The notes: generated from the letters alone by a model not told the origin. A stretch of 45,108 nt of DNA from Pseudomonadales bacterium (GCA_022448085.1 JAKUTH010000017.1:1-45108); one strand, 5' to 3'; numbered from the stretch's first letter, positions 19,097 to 29,479 are shown. Program-made: numbers and translations.

Positions 19097-20512
19097 TTAA
19101 CAAGACTCCATGCCAGCCGAGACGAGACTTACGTTGCCCGCCCCTTGAACAATTACCACATCACCCTCGTTCGCGAGTTTCCTTACCATCTCACACGCTT
19201 CGTTAGGGTCCGATACAACTATTGGATTGACGCCGCCCCTTTGCCGTATTCCCGCTGCTAAATTTTTGCTGTCGGCTCCGGGTATCTCTTGTTCTCCCGC
19301 TGAGTAAATTTCGATCAATATGAGCGCATCAACCTCAGAAAGAACCCGGACAAAGTCGTCGTATAGATCGCGCGTTCGAGTATATCGATGCGGCTGATAG
19401 ACCATGAATAACCGTCTTGAAGGCCAGACGCGACGCGCGGTATCGAGCACGTTCGCAAGCTCTGTGGGGTGATGACCGTAGTCGTCGACTAGGGTTAGAT
19501 GTTTTTCTTTAACCGTTATTTCCCGTGTTTCAAACCGTCTGCCGATGCCGCGGAAATTTCTTAGGCCCTCTCGAATCGGGCCGTCGGCGATTCCTTCTTC
19601 GGTGGCGACAGCCACCGCTGCCACCGCATTTCTAACGTTGTGGAACCCCGGCAACGGAAGTTCCACATTTAATTCACTACGTTCCTCGGGACGTTCGATC
19701 GTGAACCGCCAATTGCTTTGGTCGTATTCCACGTCTTTGGCGTGAAAATCGGCTTCTGCAGAGAGACCATATGTGTACACCGGTCTCGCCAATTCTGGCA
19801 TCAATGAAAACGCAGGTTTATCGTCTAAGCATAAGAAGACATGGCCATAAAACGGCAAACGATGGACAAATTGAATAAATGTTTGTTTGAGTTTTTCAAA
19901 ATCATGGTCGTAGGCTGAAAGATGGTCTTGATCGACATTCGTGATTACGGCAACCATGGGTTGAAGAAACAGGAAAGAAGCGTCGCTTTCATCCGCCTCA
20001 GCAATTAAATACTTTCCACCACCAAGCTTGGCGTTTCGCCCTTCGCTTTTGAGTAAACCGCCAACGACGAATGTCGGATCAAGACCAGCTGCTTGGAATA
20101 TACTGGTGATAAGCCCCGTCGTAGTAGTTTTACCGTGGGTACCAGCAACAGCGATACCATGTCGATAGCGCATTAATTCCCCTAGCATTTCGGCCCGAGG
20201 GACAACGGGTATTCTCTGCCGATGGGCTTCAACGATTTCTGGGTTGTCAGTATCCACCGCGCTGGACACAACGACTACATCCGCACCTTCGACGTTCCTG
20301 GGTTCGTGTCCCACAGAAACTTGCACCCCTAGTTCTACGAGCCGACGGATAACACGAGAATCCGTGATATCTGATCCCGTCACAGAGTACCCTTGGTTCA
20401 ACAGCACCTCTGCGATACCGCTCATACCCGAACCGCCTACGCCAACAAAATGAATGCGGTTAACCCGCGGCATTTCAGGTACGACGCTAGATTTTTCAAC
20501 CTCTCGTCTCAA
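19097..20512 (-). CDS. murC: UDP-N-acetylmuramate--L-alanine ligase
   Basis: This Mur ligase adds L-Ala to UDP-MurNAc. It has the N-terminal UDP-binding loop HFVGVGGSGMSGIAEVL, the ATP loop GTHGKTTTTG, the central AEADESDASF block and the C-terminal DDYGHHPTE motif. Up to 471 residues are encoded from a TTG at 20512 whose codon overlaps the ftsW stop (TTGA); the ATG at 20473 (MPRVNRIHF) is an alternative. murG, normally between ftsW and murC, is missing. There is no fused Ddl domain. Confidence 0.96.
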   Translation of the reverse strand: MRREVEKSSVVPEMPRVNRIHFVGVGGSGMSGIAEVLLNQGYSVTGSDITDSRVIRRLVELGVQVSVGHEPRNVEGADVVVVSSAVDTDNPEIVEAHRQRIPVVPRAEMLGELMRYRHGIAVAGTHGKTTTTGLITSIFQAAGLDPTFVVGGLLKSEGRNAKLGGGKYLIAEADESDASFLFLQPMVAVITNVDQDHLSAYDHDFEKLKQTFIQFVHRLPFYGHVFLCLDDKPAFSLMPELARPVYTYGLSAEADFHAKDVEYDQSNWRFTIERPEERSELNVELPLPGFHNVRNAVAAVAVATEEGIADGPIREGLRNFRGIGRRFETREITVKEKHLTLVDDYGHHPTELANVLDTARRVWPSRRLFMVYQPHRYTRTRDLYDDFVRVLSEVDALILIEIYSAGEQEIPGADSKNLAAGIRQRGGVNPIVVSDPNEACEMVRKLANEGDVVIVQGAGNVSLVSAGMESC

Positions 20513-21621
20513 GACTTGCGTCCTCGAGTGGTTCTAGCCGAAACTTCAAAACTGGCGCGTTGGATTAGGCCCATTAACATTGAACAGACGAGAAGACTGT
20601 TTCCCCCATAACTTATGAATGGCAAAGTTAAACCCTTCGTCGGAAGAACACCGGTATTTACTCCGACGTTAATGAGAACCTGAGATCCTATTAAGAGGCT
20701 GGCCCCGTATGCCAAATATCCGGCGAACGCACGATCAGCATCAACGGCTTTTCGGGCAATCCTAAAGCCACGCAATACCATAAAACCCAGAAGGCCGATT
20801 ACGAAAACCGCACCTACAAGGCCAAGTTCCTCGGCAATAACGGCAAAAATAAAATCGTTATGCGCCTCGGGTAGATAAAAGAGCTTCTGGATCCCATCGC
20901 CTAGGCCAATACCTGTTATTTCTCCACGACCAAACGCTATCAACGCTTGCGTGAGTTGATAACCACCACTAGATGCCGAAGCCCAGGGATCAAGAAACGT
21001 TGCGAGACGTTCAGTCCTTTCTGGGCTGATTAAGATAAGTAAGAAGAGTGCGCCACTAACAAAAACTGCGGCTAACAAAAGCTGCGGCAACCGCAGACCA
21101 GCCAGGAACGCTAAACCTGCTACCAACACCAATAGAATAACGAGAGTGCCGAAATCGGGCTCTATCAGGACTAGGAGAAAAACAGGCGTGAGCCAAAGCA
21201 TCGGGCGTAGGAGCTCGGTACCTCCGTGCTTTACTTTTTCACCAGAGCGAGACAGAGAACCAGCGATATAGATAAGAACCAAAAACTTAATCCATTCGGA
21301 TGCTTGGAAAGTGAAGAATCCGAAATCAATCCAACGTCTGCTGCCGTTAATCACGCTTCCTATACCCGGAATCAACACGACAACGGCCAACAAGAGTGCT
21401 ACGAACAAGCACGTTTTGTGTCCGAATTCCCATAGCTTCAAAGGCAGCGAAACCACGACCCCAAACGCACATATTGACGCGAGGACGTGCGCAACGTGCC
21501 TAACTGCATACGAGATACCTGTGACGTCGAACGCCGATGAAGCCGAAGCAACCATAATCACGCCGATCACCAATGCTATGAGCCAAGTGATCACGAGGGA
21601 TATATCGAAATTCGCAGTCAC
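20509..21621 (-). CDS. ftsW: septal peptidoglycan polymerase FtsW
   Basis: This is a SEDS-family glycosyltransferase of about 370 residues with roughly ten membrane helices. Conserved blocks include WIDFGFFTFQASEWIKF, LIEPDFGT, the GLGDGIQKLFYLPEAHNDFIFA region and the C-terminal FISYGGNSLL motif. The GTG at 21621 is preferred because it overlaps the murD stop in GTGA and gives a normal SEDS N-terminus; the frame is open up to 21699 inside murD. It works with FtsI at the septum. Its lipid II substrate needs MurG and MurF, which are not in this cluster. Confidence 0.95.
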   Translation of the reverse strand: MTANFDISLVITWLIALVIGVIMVASASSAFDVTGISYAVRHVAHVLASICAFGVVVSLPLKLWEFGHKTCLFVALLLAVVVLIPGIGSVINGSRRWIDFGFFTFQASEWIKFLVLIYIAGSLSRSGEKVKHGGTELLRPMLWLTPVFLLVLIEPDFGTLVILLVLVAGLAFLAGLRLPQLLLAAVFVSGALFLLILISPERTERLATFLDPWASASSGGYQLTQALIAFGRGEITGIGLGDGIQKLFYLPEAHNDFIFAVIAEELGLVGAVFVIGLLGFMVLRGFRIARKAVDADRAFAGYLAYGASLLIGSQVLINVGVNTGVLPTKGLTLPFISYGGNSLLVCSMLMGLIQRASFEVSARTTRGRKS

Positions 21622-22928
21622 TTGGACATGCCTTCCACAATGCGAGTAAAAGCCTGTCCACGAACTACGAAGTTCTCGAACATGTCGAAACTCGCGCACG
21701 CGGGCGAGAACAGAACTACATCGCCAGGAAGCGCGTCCATTCGTGCCTTCACCACCGCGTCGTCAAGGTCAGAAGCAAAGGCTACGGGCGTGCCCGGAAT
21801 GTTCGCTGCGATAAGTCTCGCATCTCGACCAATCAATACCACGCTTCGAACATGGCCAGGGATAGCCCGTCCCAACGCGGCGAAATCTGCGCCCTTGCCC
21901 ATCCCCCCCGCGATCAGGACGATTCTTCGAGATGACGGTTGAGTAATCACTCCTTCAATTGCGGCAATGCACGATCCCAAGTTGGTAGCTTTCGAGTCAT
22001 CCACATACGTGACATCGTCAATACGACCAACAGTCTGGATCCGATGGGGCAAGCCCTCAAAGGTTCTAATAACCTGTTGACAAACATCGACCCTGGCGCC
22101 GGCAAAATGTGCGATGGCCGCAGCCGCTACGACATTAAATCGATTGTGATCACCCGTAAGCTTAATCGCGTCGCTATGCACAAACCTTCCGTCAATAACT
22201 ACTCCATTTTCGATTACACGCCATCGTTCATCTTTATTGACCGCAACGGATGGCACGTCATCTGGCGGTCGAGAAAGGGGGTCGTCGCCGTTAAAAACGG
22301 CAAATCCACAATCTCTGTATATCCTTCGTTTAGCCGATGCGTATGCTTCAAGCGAAACATGTCTATCTAGATGGTCGTCACTGATATTAATGATCGAGGC
22401 GACATCGAAACTTCTTGCTGCCAGTCGTTCCAGTTGAAAGCTCGATAACTCAAGAACGTAACCTGCAAAACCACCGTTAAGTAGATCCAAGGCCGGAGGT
22501 CCTAGATTCCCCCCGACGCCGAACGCTCGGTCCTCAAGCATCGAGCTTACTAGTGTCGTTACTGTGCTCTTTCCATTGGTGCCCGTAATTCCGATCACTG
22601 GGCCATCTGCCGCTTCCATGAATAAGTCTATGTCACTGACAAGTTCGATCCCCGAAGAAAGAGCTTTCTTCACCAAGCAATGGTTAAGAGGGAGGCCCGG
22701 ACTAACGATCAATGTCGAAACCGAATCGATCGCACGACCAAAGTCCTTTGGCTTTATCAGGGATGCTTGAGGAAAGTTTTGATAAAAAGTTTTCGAATTT
22801 GGAATCGGACTTTGATCGGTGTCAAATCGCGTATCGCAGATGATGAGGTCTCGTTTCCCATGAAGATGTCTAACGCACGACATACCACTAACACCAGCGC
22901 CTAAAACTAAAATGCCGTTCGGTTTCAT
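21618..22928 (-). CDS. murD: UDP-N-acetylmuramoyl-L-alanine--D-glutamate ligase
   Basis: This 436-residue Mur ligase adds D-Glu to UDP-MurNAc-L-Ala. The N-terminal Rossmann loop is [17 protein letters not shown], the ATP loop is [14 protein letters not shown], and YVDDSKATN begins the C-terminal domain. The ATG at 22928 overlaps the mraY stop (ATGA); the open frame extending to 23012 lies within mraY and is not conserved. Confidence 0.96.
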   Translation of the reverse strand: MKPNGILVLGAGVSGMSCVRHLHGKRDLIICDTRFDTDQSPIPNSKTFYQNFPQASLIKPKDFGRAIDSVSTLIVSPGLPLNHCLVKKALSSGIELVSDIDLFMEAADGPVIGITGTNGKSTVTTLVSSMLEDRAFGVGGNLGPPALDLLNGGFAGYVLELSSFQLERLAARSFDVASIINISDDHLDRHVSLEAYASAKRRIYRDCGFAVFNGDDPLSRPPDDVPSVAVNKDERWRVIENGVVIDGRFVHSDAIKLTGDHNRFNVVAAAAIAHFAGARVDVCQQVIRTFEGLPHRIQTVGRIDDVTYVDDSKATNLGSCIAAIEGVITQPSSRRIVLIAGGMGKGADFAALGRAIPGHVRSVVLIGRDARLIAANIPGTPVAFASDLDDAVVKARMDALPGDVVLFSPACASFDMFENFVVRGQAFTRIVEGMSK

Positions 22929-24013
22929 CTTAGTTTCAACGTGGACAATCCAAACATCACGAGCATTAGCGTGATAATCCAGAATCGAACGATTATTTTG
23001 GGTTCGGGCCACCCCTTCAATTCGAAATGGTGGTGGATAGGCGCCATCCGAAAAACACGTTTACCCGTGAGCTTGAAACTAGTTACTTGAACAATTACGG
23101 AAAAAGCCTCGAGAACGAATAAGCCCCCCATGATCAAGAGGACGATCTCGTGTCTAACCATTACCCCTACAGCACCCAGAGCCGACCCGAGTGCAAGCGA
23201 TCCCGTGTCCCCCATAAAGACCTGCGCGGGATAAGCGTTGAACCAAAGAAAACCAAGACCAGCCCCTATTAACGCTCCGCAGAACACGGAAAGCTCACCG
23301 GCGCCCTCGACGTAGGGAATTTGCAGGTACGTCGCGAATTCAATGTTACCGACAAGATAAGCGATGAGGCCCAACGCCGCGCCGACAATAACCGTGGGTA
23401 AAACTGCCAGCCCGTCCAGCCCATCTGTCAGATTTACCGCGTTACTCATGCCCACAATTATTAGGTATGCCAAAAAGACGAATCCGAAAGCTCCAAGAGG
23501 GATCGATATTGCTTTGAAGAAGGGCACGATTAGAGTGGTGTCGGCCGACGACGAGGCGGTGTTGTATAGAGCAACCGCAGCTCCAATACCAAACACCGAT
23601 TGAAACAAATACTTCCAACCCGCAGAAAGCCCGTGGGAGGGGCTTGACCGCGAAATCTTTACGAAATCGTCAATCCATCCAATAGCGCCGAAGGAGAGAG
23701 TGATGCACAGAACAATGCGTATATATCGGCTACCAAGATCTCCCCACAATATCGTGGTCGCCAAAATCACTACAACAATCAGTGCGCCGCCCATCGTTGG
23801 CGTACCGGCTTTGCTTTGATGAGACCTCGGCCCATCTTCGCGAACGACTTCGCCAATTTGATGAGTTGAGAGCTTGCGAATAAGAACCGGGCCTAGGGTT
23901 AGAGACAAGAACATGGCGGTGCCTGCGCTTACCATCGTCCTAAAGGTCAAGTACTGAAATACTCCGAAGGCGGCTACAAACTGCGACAAATAGTCGGTCA
24001 ACCAAAGGAACAT
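22925..24013 (-). CDS. mraY: phospho-N-acetylmuramoyl-pentapeptide transferase
   Basis: This 362-residue polytopic membrane enzyme transfers phospho-MurNAc-peptide to undecaprenyl phosphate, giving lipid [36 protein letters not shown] and the [14 protein letters not shown] loop are all present, so the catalytic Asp and His residues are intact. Its ATG shares one base with the murE stop (TAATG), so murF, which normally lies between murE and mraY, has been cleanly lost from the locus. Confidence 0.97.
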   Translation of the reverse strand: MFLWLTDYLSQFVAAFGVFQYLTFRTMVSAGTAMFLSLTLGPVLIRKLSTHQIGEVVREDGPRSHQSKAGTPTMGGALIVVVILATTILWGDLGSRYIRIVLCITLSFGAIGWIDDFVKISRSSPSHGLSAGWKYLFQSVFGIGAAVALYNTASSSADTTLIVPFFKAISIPLGAFGFVFLAYLIIVGMSNAVNLTDGLDGLAVLPTVIVGAALGLIAYLVGNIEFATYLQIPYVEGAGELSVFCGALIGAGLGFLWFNAYPAQVFMGDTGSLALGSALGAVGVMVRHEIVLLIMGGLFVLEAFSVIVQVTSFKLTGKRVFRMAPIHHHFELKGWPEPKIIVRFWIITLMLVMFGLSTLKLR

Positions 24014-25458
24014 TAGTCTGTTAGCCCTAGTAGGTTCTTGACGAAATCTCGATCATCAAATACGTTCTTCTCGCCCTTGATTTCCTGCGTGTTCTCGTGA
24101 CCCTTACCTGCAATCAACACGACATCATCGGAAGACGCAGCGTGCAGGGCTTCGCGAACTGCCGTGGCCCGGTCGGGAATCAAGCGATACGCATCCCAGT
24201 TTCCAAATCCATCCACAATTTGCTTATTGATGAAGTCGACTTTTTCTGAACGCGGATTATCCGCAGTGACGATCGCCATATCCGCCTGGCCGGCTACGAC
24301 CGCTCCCATCATCGGTCGCTTGCCTTGATCGCGATCTCCACCGCAACCAAATACACATATTAAGCGTCCACCCATGTGGGTTCGGATAGCTGACAGGGCT
24401 AGTCTCAGTGCTTCTGGCGTGTGCGCGTAATCAACCACGACCGCAGGCTTGCCATCGATTCGATACGTCTCCATACGGCCAGGAATATAAGGAAGACGCT
24501 TAAGCAAAGCAGTGATTTCACTTAGCGCGTACCCCCGATGCAGAGCAACCCCTAAAGCGGCGGCAACGTTTGCCACGGAAAAGTCTCCAAACAGCGGCAG
24601 ATCAAAGTCGGATTCGCCCCACTTCGTATGCCATTTTCCGACGACGCCATCTCGCGTGTACTTGTCCACAACCCAACTAACGTCAGCTTCTTTAGTTGTG
24701 CCGTACGTAACACAAGTCAAATCGCGAGCCCGCAATTGGGACACGAGTTCTCGACCAAACGGTTCATCGGTATTTATCACGGCAGCCGTCAAGCTGCCAA
24801 ATTCAAACAACTTTCGCTTCGCCACAGCGTATTCGTCCATGCCGCCGTGGTAATCAATATGGTCTCGGCTAAGATTCGAGAAAACGGCCACATCGAACGA
24901 CACGTCGGCAACTCGGTTTTGTTCTAGCGCATGCGAACTTACTTCCATAGCGACGGACCGTTGCTTCATCGAACAAAGGCACCGCAACCTTTGCTGTACC
25001 GTTACGGCATTCTCTGTCGTTAGATGCGACGGGCGAAGGTTCCCGATAACTCCCCACCCAATTGTTCCCATAAACCCCGTCCGCTCCATTAAAGCGGCAC
25101 AATGGTGCGCAATCGATGTCTTACCGTTGGTGCCTGTAACGCCGATGCAAAACAAGCTTTCACTAGGTTCGTTACAGAATCGACCTGCAATTGCGCTCAA
25201 CTGCACGGCCAAATTTGGATCGACGACAATCGGAACGTCAAACGACCCGGCGATTTGATGTTCAGCGCAGACCGCGTCCGCACCACGCCGAAGGGCCTCA
25301 TCGACGAAATCGTGACCATCGAACTTGCTACCTTGGAGAGCAAAGAACAAATCTCCCGGTGTTACTGCGCGCGAATCGATGCAAATTCCATCCACTTTTA
25401 TGGGATCGACGTCAGTGCGGTCGAGTAGCTCGTTAAGCCGCACGATCAAAACCCTCAC
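24013..25458 (-). CDS. murE: UDP-MurNAc-L-Ala-D-Glu--meso-diaminopimelate ligase
   Basis: This Mur ligase of up to 481 residues adds the third peptide residue. The ATP loop is [14 protein letters not shown] (109-114 core), the lysine expected to be carbamylated is in YAVAKRKLF, and the DNPR motif at 400-403 ([11 protein letters not shown]) is the meso-diaminopimelate specificity motif. Wall chemistry of the usual Gram-negative type is therefore expected. The start is GTG 25458, overlapping ftsI by 26 bases, or GTG 25443. It is not fused to MurF. Confidence 0.96.
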   Translation of the reverse strand: MRVLIVRLNELLDRTDVDPIKVDGICIDSRAVTPGDLFFALQGSKFDGHDFVDEALRRGADAVCAEHQIAGSFDVPIVVDPNLAVQLSAIAGRFCNEPSESLFCIGVTGTNGKTSIAHHCAALMERTGFMGTIGWGVIGNLRPSHLTTENAVTVQQRLRCLCSMKQRSVAMEVSSHALEQNRVADVSFDVAVFSNLSRDHIDYHGGMDEYAVAKRKLFEFGSLTAAVINTDEPFGRELVSQLRARDLTCVTYGTTKEADVSWVVDKYTRDGVVGKWHTKWGESDFDLPLFGDFSVANVAAALGVALHRGYALSEITALLKRLPYIPGRMETYRIDGKPAVVVDYAHTPEALRLALSAIRTHMGGRLICVFGCGGDRDQGKRPMMGAVVAGQADMAIVTADNPRSEKVDFINKQIVDGFGNWDAYRLIPDRATAVREALHAASSDDVVLIAGKGHENTQEIKGEKNVFDDRDFVKNLLGLTD

Positions 25459-27127
25459 GCGCGTTTTCTCGGTCCGTCACTACTAGGTTTTCGGGGGCAA
25501 CGCCTAATATCCGTAGGGATCTGGCCAAAATGCGTGCGAAGACCGGAGCCGCGACTTCCCCGCCCCCCACATGTTCCCCTAGTGGTTCATTAATTATTAC
25601 TACAACAACGACCTGGGGATCACGGGACGGCGCAATACCAGCGAACAGGGCAACGTGACGCGTGTCGTCATAAGTCCCCGATGTAACCTTTCGCGATGTC
25701 CCTGTCTTTCCGGCGACTGCGAAACCAGGAACTTGAGCCTTCGGTGCCGTTCCTTTTGAACTGGCAACACCCTCCATCATGCGGAGTAAAGATACGACGT
25801 CACTTTCTTCGAAGACCCGCTCCTCAGATGCCCGTGGTAATCCTCGTATCAAGTTCACCTGGCGCCTAACGCCCCCCGACGCTATCGTCAGATAACTTTG
25901 TGCGAGCTGCATTGCGGAAGCCGTGACGCCATAACCGTATGCCAACGATGCACGTACGATTGGATTGTCGATATCCCTGTCAGTAAGTAGACCTGACACC
26001 TCACCCGGCAGTCCCGTCGCTGGAATGGAACCGAGACCGGATCGATGAAAAACGTCATACAGATGAGACCCCTCAAGCCCGAGCGCTATTTTCGCGACGC
26101 CTACCTGGCTAGACCTAGCGAGAACTTCCGCTAAGGTGAGTTGACCGCGATTGAGCGGATCTTCGATCAATTTTCGACCCACCATCAAGTAGCCAGGCGC
26201 CGTGTCAATTACGGTGTCGGGCCAATATCGACCAGTCTCCAGAGCCGCCAAGATAGCGAACGGCTTGGCCGTAGATCCTGGCTCATAAAGATCCGTGATC
26301 GCGCGATTGCGCATGCCGTCGAAATCGCGAGCACCAACTCGGTTGGGGTTGTAGGAAGGTTGGTTAACAAGCGCAAGTACATCTCCAGTCGTAACATCCA
26401 GTGTTACGACAGACCCGGACCGTGCTCCACTGTGTTCAACGGCTGATTTAAGTTCCCGGTACGCTAGAAATTGAAGACGAAGGTCAATACTGAGCTCAAC
26501 GTCGTCCCCGAAATCAGGAGCATCGTAAAAATCAAGATCTCTTACCCGTTGTCCGCGTCGATCCGTAAGGACTCGTTTGGAACCGGGCACACCTCGCAGA
26601 ACGTGGTCCATCGAGAGCTCGATACCTTCTTGGCCCACGTCATCGATATCGGTTCTGCCTACGACATGAGCCGATATTTCGCCAGACGGGTAAAACCGCC
26701 GATACTCGCGCTTAAACCGAATCCCTGGTATTTCTAGTGAACGCAGAGATCTCGCGATCGCAGGACTGACGCGACGAGCCAGGTAGACGAATTGGGTGTG
26801 TTTACTTCGCTCAAGTCGTTTCATCAGCCCATCAACGGGCCGATCGAGGAGTTCTGCGACGAGGACCAATTCGCGAGCGTCCAGTCTATCCACACTTGGA
26901 TCCGTCCATACGGATACAACAGGTGTGCTCACGGCCATCGGGTCGCCATTGCGATCCGAAATAACACCGCGGTGGGCCCGAATCTCTGCTACTCGGGTAG
27001 CCCGCGCCTCCCCTTGATTCTGTAAAAACTCTCGTTCGGTCACCGCCAAATAGCTGGAACGACCTACCAATCCCAACAATGCAAGTGTAAATAACCCAGT
27101 CAGCACAAAATGACGCGGACGGTTCAT
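25433..27127 (-). CDS. ftsI: septal peptidoglycan D,D-transpeptidase FtsI (PBP3)
   Basis: This 564-residue class B penicillin-binding protein crosslinks septal wall. An N-terminal membrane anchor (about residues 8-22) is followed by the pedestal domain (RGVISDRNGDPMAVS) and the transpeptidase domain. The nucleophile motif is STAK (S285-K288) and the third motif is KTG (K474-G476). The second motif, SxN in E. coli FtsI (SSN), reads SSQ here (S339-Q341, codon CAG at 26105-26107). The start at 27127 overlaps the ftsL stop in ATGA. The substrate it is known to use ends in D-Ala-D-Ala, which depends on Ddl and MurF. Confidence 0.96.
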   Translation of the reverse strand: MNRPRHFVLTGLFTLALLGLVGRSSYLAVTEREFLQNQGEARATRVAEIRAHRGVISDRNGDPMAVSTPVVSVWTDPSVDRLDARELVLVAELLDRPVDGLMKRLERSKHTQFVYLARRVSPAIARSLRSLEIPGIRFKREYRRFYPSGEISAHVVGRTDIDDVGQEGIELSMDHVLRGVPGSKRVLTDRRGQRVRDLDFYDAPDFGDDVELSIDLRLQFLAYRELKSAVEHSGARSGSVVTLDVTTGDVLALVNQPSYNPNRVGARDFDGMRNRAITDLYEPGSTAKPFAILAALETGRYWPDTVIDTAPGYLMVGRKLIEDPLNRGQLTLAEVLARSSQVGVAKIALGLEGSHLYDVFHRSGLGSIPATGLPGEVSGLLTDRDIDNPIVRASLAYGYGVTASAMQLAQSYLTIASGGVRRQVNLIRGLPRASEERVFEESDVVSLLRMMEGVASSKGTAPKAQVPGFAVAGKTGTSRKVTSGTYDDTRHVALFAGIAPSRDPQVVVVVIINEPLGEHVGGGEVAAPVFARILARSLRILGVAPENLVVTDRENAREGFDRAA

Positions 27128-27459
27128 CGGATGTTCCGATCTTGTGCCCACGATTGCGCTTTCGGCTGGCGAACTACTGCCGTCACCTGTTCAGGAAATC
27201 GCATATTCAGGCGTCTTTGTGCAATGCGATCGACATTTTGATAGGACAACAAAGTCCCACGCTCCAACAATAAGCGGCTGTATTCCTGCAATAAGCTGTC
27301 TTGAATTTCTTGATTGCCGGTAAGTTCGTGGAACAGCCCCCGGCGATCATCAGTCACACCAATAACCTGGATACCGCTCGCCGCAACACCGAGTAAAGCG
27401 AGAACCCCGAAAAAGAACCAGGAAGAGTCGCGGAAACGCTTTCTTCTGGCGTTACTCAA
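27124..27459 (-). CDS. ftsL: cell division protein FtsL
   Basis: This 111-residue bitopic protein has a basic cytoplasmic N-terminus, one membrane helix (about 14-34) and a periplasmic leucine-rich coiled coil (QEIQDSLLQEYSRLLLERGTLLS) of the FtsL type. It ties FtsB and FtsQ to FtsWI. Sequence conservation is low in the family; the call rests on topology, size and position between rsmH and ftsI. The start is a TTG at 27459, overlapping rsmH by eight bases. Confidence 0.88.
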   Translation of the reverse strand: MSNARRKRFRDSSWFFFGVLALLGVAASGIQVIGVTDDRRGLFHELTGNQEIQDSLLQEYSRLLLERGTLLSYQNVDRIAQRRLNMRFPEQVTAVVRQPKAQSWAQDRNIR

Positions 27460-28360
27460 TTCGTTCTACGACCTGTAACAAAGCACCTCGAGACCGCGGG
27501 TTCTTATTGGTTTCAGCCGCATCCGGGCGTTTCGCTTTGACCACGTATGTGGCGCGCCCCAAGGACGTTCCGCGAACAGGTAAACGTCTAGGCAGCTCTG
27601 GACGCACAAGACTCCGAAACTTTTGGCGTACGACCGAGTGTTCTATGCTGTGAAACGTCAACACCCCGATCCGTCCTCCGTCCGCTAGGCGATGGAACCC
27701 GGCTTCAATCCCCCGTTTTAATTCGACGAGTTCATCATTAACGTGCATTCGAACGGCCTGAAACACACGAGTAGCGGAATGCTTACGAGGATCGCGTCGT
27801 GATCCAGCGCTGTTAATGGCGGAAACCAATTCAGCTGTGGTGCTTAACGGCCTTTCATTGACGATGGACTTCGCAATCGACCGTGCATTTTTTTCGTCAC
27901 CCAATTCACGTAAGACCTTTATTAAATCTGCGAGATCGACTCTATTTAGCCAGGAAGCAGCACTCTCTCCGCTCTCCGGATCCATTCGCATATCCAGGGG
28001 ACCGCTGCGCATAAAACTGAATCCACGGGCTGGGTCATCAAGCTGAGGAGACGACACGCCTATATCCATCATGAGACCGCTCAACCCAACACACCGATTA
28101 CTGGACAGTATCGAATTTATTTCGCTGAAAACCCCCCGCCTTGGATGCACGCGCGAATCCTCTCGTGACAAATCGATGGCCACACGATAAGCGTCAGGAT
28201 CGCGGTCAAGCACCAACAGCGTGGCTTTAGGTGACAGTTGCCTTAAAAGGGCGCGTGCATGTCCTCCACGCCCAAAGGTGGCATCGAGGTAGGTCCCGTC
28301 CGGATCCGTCATAACTGCGTTAACCATGTCGTCCTGCAACACAGGTATGTGGTGCGTCAT
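27452..28360 (-). CDS. rsmH: 16S rRNA m4C1402 methyltransferase RsmH
   Basis: This 302-residue SAM-dependent enzyme N4-methylates C1402 of 16S rRNA. Motif I is YLDATFGRGGHARALL; DIGVSSPQLDDPARGFSF and GRIGVLTFHSIEHSVVRQKF are the other family blocks. I chose ATG 28360 (MTHHIPVLQDD), which matches the family N-terminus and leaves 13 bases after mraZ; a longer start at 28399 would overlap mraZ. Confidence 0.96.
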   Translation of the reverse strand: MTHHIPVLQDDMVNAVMTDPDGTYLDATFGRGGHARALLRQLSPKATLLVLDRDPDAYRVAIDLSREDSRVHPRRGVFSEINSILSSNRCVGLSGLMMDIGVSSPQLDDPARGFSFMRSGPLDMRMDPESGESAASWLNRVDLADLIKVLRELGDEKNARSIAKSIVNERPLSTTAELVSAINSAGSRRDPRKHSATRVFQAVRMHVNDELVELKRGIEAGFHRLADGGRIGVLTFHSIEHSVVRQKFRSLVRPELPRRLPVRGTSLGRATYVVKAKRPDAAETNKNPRSRGALLQVVERIE

Positions 28361-28373
28361 TTTCGCGTTGTCT

Positions 28374-28832
28374 CTATACAGACAAACCATCCAAATCACT
28401 CAAATCGCTGAAAGCGGTCTTGCGTGTTGCCTTCAGCCATTCTTCTCTTCGAGTTCTCCAGATCTGTTCACTCCATATCTCGAGTTTGTTGGTTTGGCCC
28501 ATTAGTACGATTTTCTTCTCCAATTCCCCGTACTCCCGCAGCATCGGTGGAATGAGGACCCGTCCTTGAGCATCCATTTCCACGTCGGTCGCATGCCCAA
28601 TTAATAGCCGTTGCAACAGTCGTGCCGAAGTACCGATATTCGAAAGTGCCTCGAGTCGACGCTGTACTTCTTCCCAATCTCCTAGCGAATAGAGGAGCAA
28701 GCACTGTTCGTTAGTATCAATCGTTGCAACCAGGCGGTTTTCCGTGCGCTGCTCTGCTTCCTCGCGAAATCGCGAGGGCAGGGCCATCCGTCCACGCGAG
28801 TCCATTGTTACGCTTGCAATGCCTCGAAACAT
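28374..28832 (-). CDS. mraZ: transcriptional regulator MraZ
   Basis: This 152-residue protein carries two AbrB-like MraZ domains, each with a DxxGR signature: MDSRGRMALPSRFR near the N-terminus and MDAQGRVLIPPMLREY in the second half. In E. coli MraZ forms ring-shaped oligomers that repress its own division and wall operon by binding spaced TGGG boxes. A matching box array lies just upstream (28878-28912). It is the first gene of the cluster that runs through to ftsZ. Confidence 0.96.
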   Translation of the reverse strand: MFRGIASVTMDSRGRMALPSRFREEAEQRTENRLVATIDTNEQCLLLYSLGDWEEVQRRLEALSNIGTSARLLQRLLIGHATDVEMDAQGRVLIPPMLREYGELEKKIVLMGQTNKLEIWSEQIWRTRREEWLKATRKTAFSDLSDLDGLSV

Positions 28833-28877
28833 AAGATTGAGACTTCAGATCAAGGCTCTTACCTTCGACGGTAATCA

Positions 28878-28912
28878 ACCCACCTTTAACCTGATTTTCC
28901 CACTTTTTTCCA
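28878..28912 (-). promoter_or_regulatory. MraZ operator, four boxes at 10-bp steps
   Basis: Read on the minus strand, TGGAA (28908-28912), TGGGA (28898-28902), AGGTT (28888-28892) and TGGGT (28878-28882) are separated by five bases each. This is the spacing known for MraZ TGGGN-N5 repeats. Two boxes are perfect and two degenerate. The array lies from just after the -10 into the leader of mraZ, a good place for autorepression. Confidence 0.8.
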
Positions 28913-28923
28913 CACAAACCCCG

Positions 28924-28952
28924 ACCCTAGATTTGGACGTTAACTTTGTCAA
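28924..28952 (-). promoter_or_regulatory. mraZ (dcw) sigma-70 promoter
   Basis: A perfect TTGACA -35 (28947-28952) and a TAGGGT -10 (28924-28929) are exactly 17 bases apart on the minus strand. The -10 is poor, which the consensus -35 may offset. Transcription would start near 28917, right at the MraZ boxes. Confidence 0.7.
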
Positions 28953-29136
28953 GGATCAATAGCACCTAACCCACAGAAAACTAAGGAAATTTCGGAGATT
29001 TATGGGATTACAAATAGTTCACTGGAGTGCGTATATCTATTAGAAATAGATGGTAGAAGTCATTTCCTCGAAAGTACTTTAACTTGATGCCTAAATCCAA
29101 GCTCGTAAAGGGTTCTTGCATCGTGTTCGGAAAATT

Positions 29137-29479
<343 letters not shown>

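Larger units (their letters stand above)
28833..29136. other. regulatory interval between rnpB and mraZ
   Basis: These 304 bases hold the mraZ leader, the MraZ box array and a good promoter (28924-28952). The remaining part toward rnpB (about 28960-29136) shows no gene and no strong terminator hairpin; the minus strand has only a short TTTT stretch just after the RNase P RNA. Confidence 0.6.

Noticed and set aside
19097-20512. A MurC-Ddl fusion explaining the missing ddl
   Set aside because: The gene ends after the MurC C-terminal domain; no ATP-grasp domain follows.
24013-25458. A MurE-MurF fusion explaining the missing murF
   Set aside because: The protein has one set of Mur ligase motifs and normal MurE length.
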